Shown here in pieces: positions 63,002 to 64,000 of a stretch of DNA of 64,000 nt. Both the position numbers and the translations under genes were made by a program. How positions within the stretch are numbered: position 1 is the first letter of the stretch; the number at the start of each line of letters is the position of its first letter. The stretch comes from Lawsonia intracellularis PHE/MN1-00. Lineage in GTDB: Bacteria; Desulfobacterota; Desulfovibrionia; Desulfovibrionales; Desulfovibrionaceae. Below the pieces are notes generated by a model. The model was not told the DNA's origin, searched no databases, and was given only the letters and a program-made list of their open reading frames with translations. Location: NCBI RefSeq assembly GCF_000055945.1, contig NC_008011.1, positions 1,297,501 through 1,361,500 on the forward strand, given 5' to 3'.

Positions 63002-63892
63002 ATGCTACAAATTACTACATCACCTGATTTATCAACACTCACTACATTGAGGCTTGGTGGGAATGCTATAGCATTAATTGATGTCTTTGAAAAAAAAGCG
63101 TTAGAGCAGTTACCCCATCAGATTTATAAGATAGGAGGTAAACCTCATATTCTTGGTGGTGGTAGTAATATTCTTGCTAGTGATGGGAGTCTGCCATTTG
63201 TTCTTATCCGTAGCAAAATTCTTCATGATCCAATAGTTACATATATAGATGAACAAGGAGTTGTTTTTGTAAAAGTTTGTGCAGCAATGGGGTTAGCACG
63301 TTTTTTAGCTTGGTGCTGTAAAGAAGGTTTATCTGGAATGGAGAACTTAGCAGGAATTCCTGGAACTATTGGAGGCGCTGTTGCTGGTAATGCAGGTTCT
63401 TATGGGCTTTCTATTGGAGAATGTATTTATGAGTTAGAGATTTTTTCTTTCAATAATGGTATGAAAATATTGAAAAATGATGAAATACAATATGCATATA
63501 GAAAGTTTTCTATTGATGAAGAACCAGGGGAATTTATTATTATAACTGCCACTGTTAAGTTAAAGTATAAGCAAAAACAGCAGATTATTGAGGTAATTAG
63601 AGAAAATGTTGCAAAAAAAACATCTGTTCAACCTGTACAAGCAAGAAGTGCAGGGTGTATTTTTAAAAATCCTAATGATGGATTATCAGCAGGAAAATTA
63701 CTAGAGCAAGTAGGATTTAAAGGAAAAGGGAAAGATGGAATTGGTTTTTCATCTATTCATGCAAATTTTTTAATTAATGAAGGGAGTAAAAACAGTAAAA
63801 TAGCATTTGAACTTGTTCAAGATGCTAAGCAAGAAGTTCAAAAATCTTTTAACATCATACTTCAAACAGAAGTAAAGGTATGGTCATGTTAA
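63002..63892 (+). CDS. murB: UDP-N-acetylenolpyruvoylglucosamine reductase MurB
   Basis: FAD enzyme that reduces UDP-GlcNAc-enolpyruvate to UDP-MurNAc. At 296 residues it is the short, type II-like form. FAD-binding blocks are ILGGGSNILASDG and GMENLAGIPGTIGGAVAGNAG. The active-site block is SAGCIFKNP, where Cys takes the place of the E. coli proton-donor Ser, a known natural alternative. It is 32 bases after murC and overlaps the next frame by 7 bases. Confidence 0.95.
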   Translation: MLQITTSPDLSTLTTLRLGGNAIALIDVFEKKALEQLPHQIYKIGGKPHILGGGSNILASDGSLPFVLIRSKILHDPIVTYIDEQGVVFVKVCAAMGLARFLAWCCKEGLSGMENLAGIPGTIGGAVAGNAGSYGLSIGECIYELEIFSFNNGMKILKNDEIQYAYRKFSIDEEPGEFIIITATVKLKYKQKQQIIEVIRENVAKKTSVQPVQARSAGCIFKNPNDGLSAGKLLEQVGFKGKGKDGIGFSSIHANFLINEGSKNSKIAFELVQDAKQEVQKSFNIILQTEVKVWSC

Positions 63893-64000
63893 AAGATAAG
63901 AGAAGATACAAAGCTAACAATTATAATAGTAGGATAGCTTCTTATCCCTCCCTACATATTAGTAATGAGAATATTAGATTTGGATCTATTGTTACATGGA
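63886..64000 (+). CDS. ftsQ: Start of a probable ftsQ gene, truncated by window edge
   Basis: ATG 63886 overlaps the murB stop by 7 bases and its frame stays open to the window end (38 codons). The visible part is a basic, polar N-terminus (MLKDKRRYK...), as in the cytoplasmic tail of FtsQ, before its membrane helix would begin. Position after murB in the dcw order supports FtsQ. The protein core is not in view, so the call is by context. Confidence 0.55.
   Translation, partial: MLKDKRRYKANNYNSRIASYPSLHISNENIRFGSIVTW

Noticed and set aside
1-64000. CRISPR arrays, insertion sequences, prophage or rRNA.
   Set aside because: No regular spaced repeats, transposase or phage genes, or rRNA sequence were seen anywhere in the window.

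Overview
The window is a strongly AT-rich, densely packed bacterial chromosome segment. Gene content points to a reduced genome of the family Desulfovibrionaceae, and Lawsonia intracellularis is the best fit. The evidence is: flagellar and chemotaxis genes (cheZ, fliJ, motE-like); an F0 ATP synthase block separated from F1 and followed by rex; NikR; a class II cobaltochelatase (CbiK); anaerobic GlpABC; FeoAB; and several small proteins I cannot place. The organism call rests on recognition and gene content, not on a database search.

Layout. 1-2.6 kb: end of lspA, a CpoB/YbgF lipoprotein, CheZ and a CAU-anticodon tRNA. 2.8-6.5 kb: lpxB, then atpZ-atpI-atpB-atpE (membrane part of ATP synthase only), then rex. 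6.6-10 kb: fliJ, motE-like, truA, an unknown gene and a four-cluster ferredoxin. 10.1-12 kb (minus): rfbB-rfbD for dTDP-rhamnose. 12.3-14.1 kb: cbiK and an unknown exported protein. 14.4-19.4 kb: rpmH-rnpA-yidD-yidC-jag-mnmE. 19.4-24.2 kb: a DEDD exonuclease, an AddB-like Fe-S nuclease and a nitronate monooxygenase-like enzyme. 24.3-26.2 kb (minus): glucokinase and a SprA-related putative metalloprotease. 26.2-27.4 kb: the only large gap, which holds a candidate minus-strand small RNA with a strong terminator and repeated CCUCC segments. 27.4-31.1 kb: an NtrB/NtrC-type two-component pair and an unknown gene. 31.1-32.1 kb (minus): an orphan oligopeptide-type ABC ATPase. 32.2-35.3 kb: a Fur-type site, a FeoB-associated Cys-rich peptide, feoA and feoB. 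35.3-40.6 kb (minus): glpABC and a LysO exporter split into two genes. 40.9-47.4 kb: a methyltransferase, nikR, folE2, a sigma-54 activator with an altered GAFTGA loop and a very large TPR protein. 47.4-49.9 kb (minus): an HD-GYP protein and pyruvate kinase. 50-64 kb: the dcw cluster mraZ-rsmH-ftsL-ftsI-murE-murF-mraY-murD-ftsW-murG-murC-murB-ftsQ, running off the window end.

The points most worth a second look are: the candidate CCUCC-rich small RNA at 26.28-26.5 kb; an rnpA gene with no ATG, GTG or TTG ahead of its conserved N-terminus (probable AUU start inside rpmH); a c-subunit carrying most ligands of Na+-type rotors; the GAFTHA variant in a receiver-less sigma-54 activator; four 10-bp-spaced MraZ-type operator repeats; and a Fur-type box over the -35 element of a feo operon that begins with an easily missed 56-codon gene. 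No CRISPR array, transposon, prophage or rRNA was seen.
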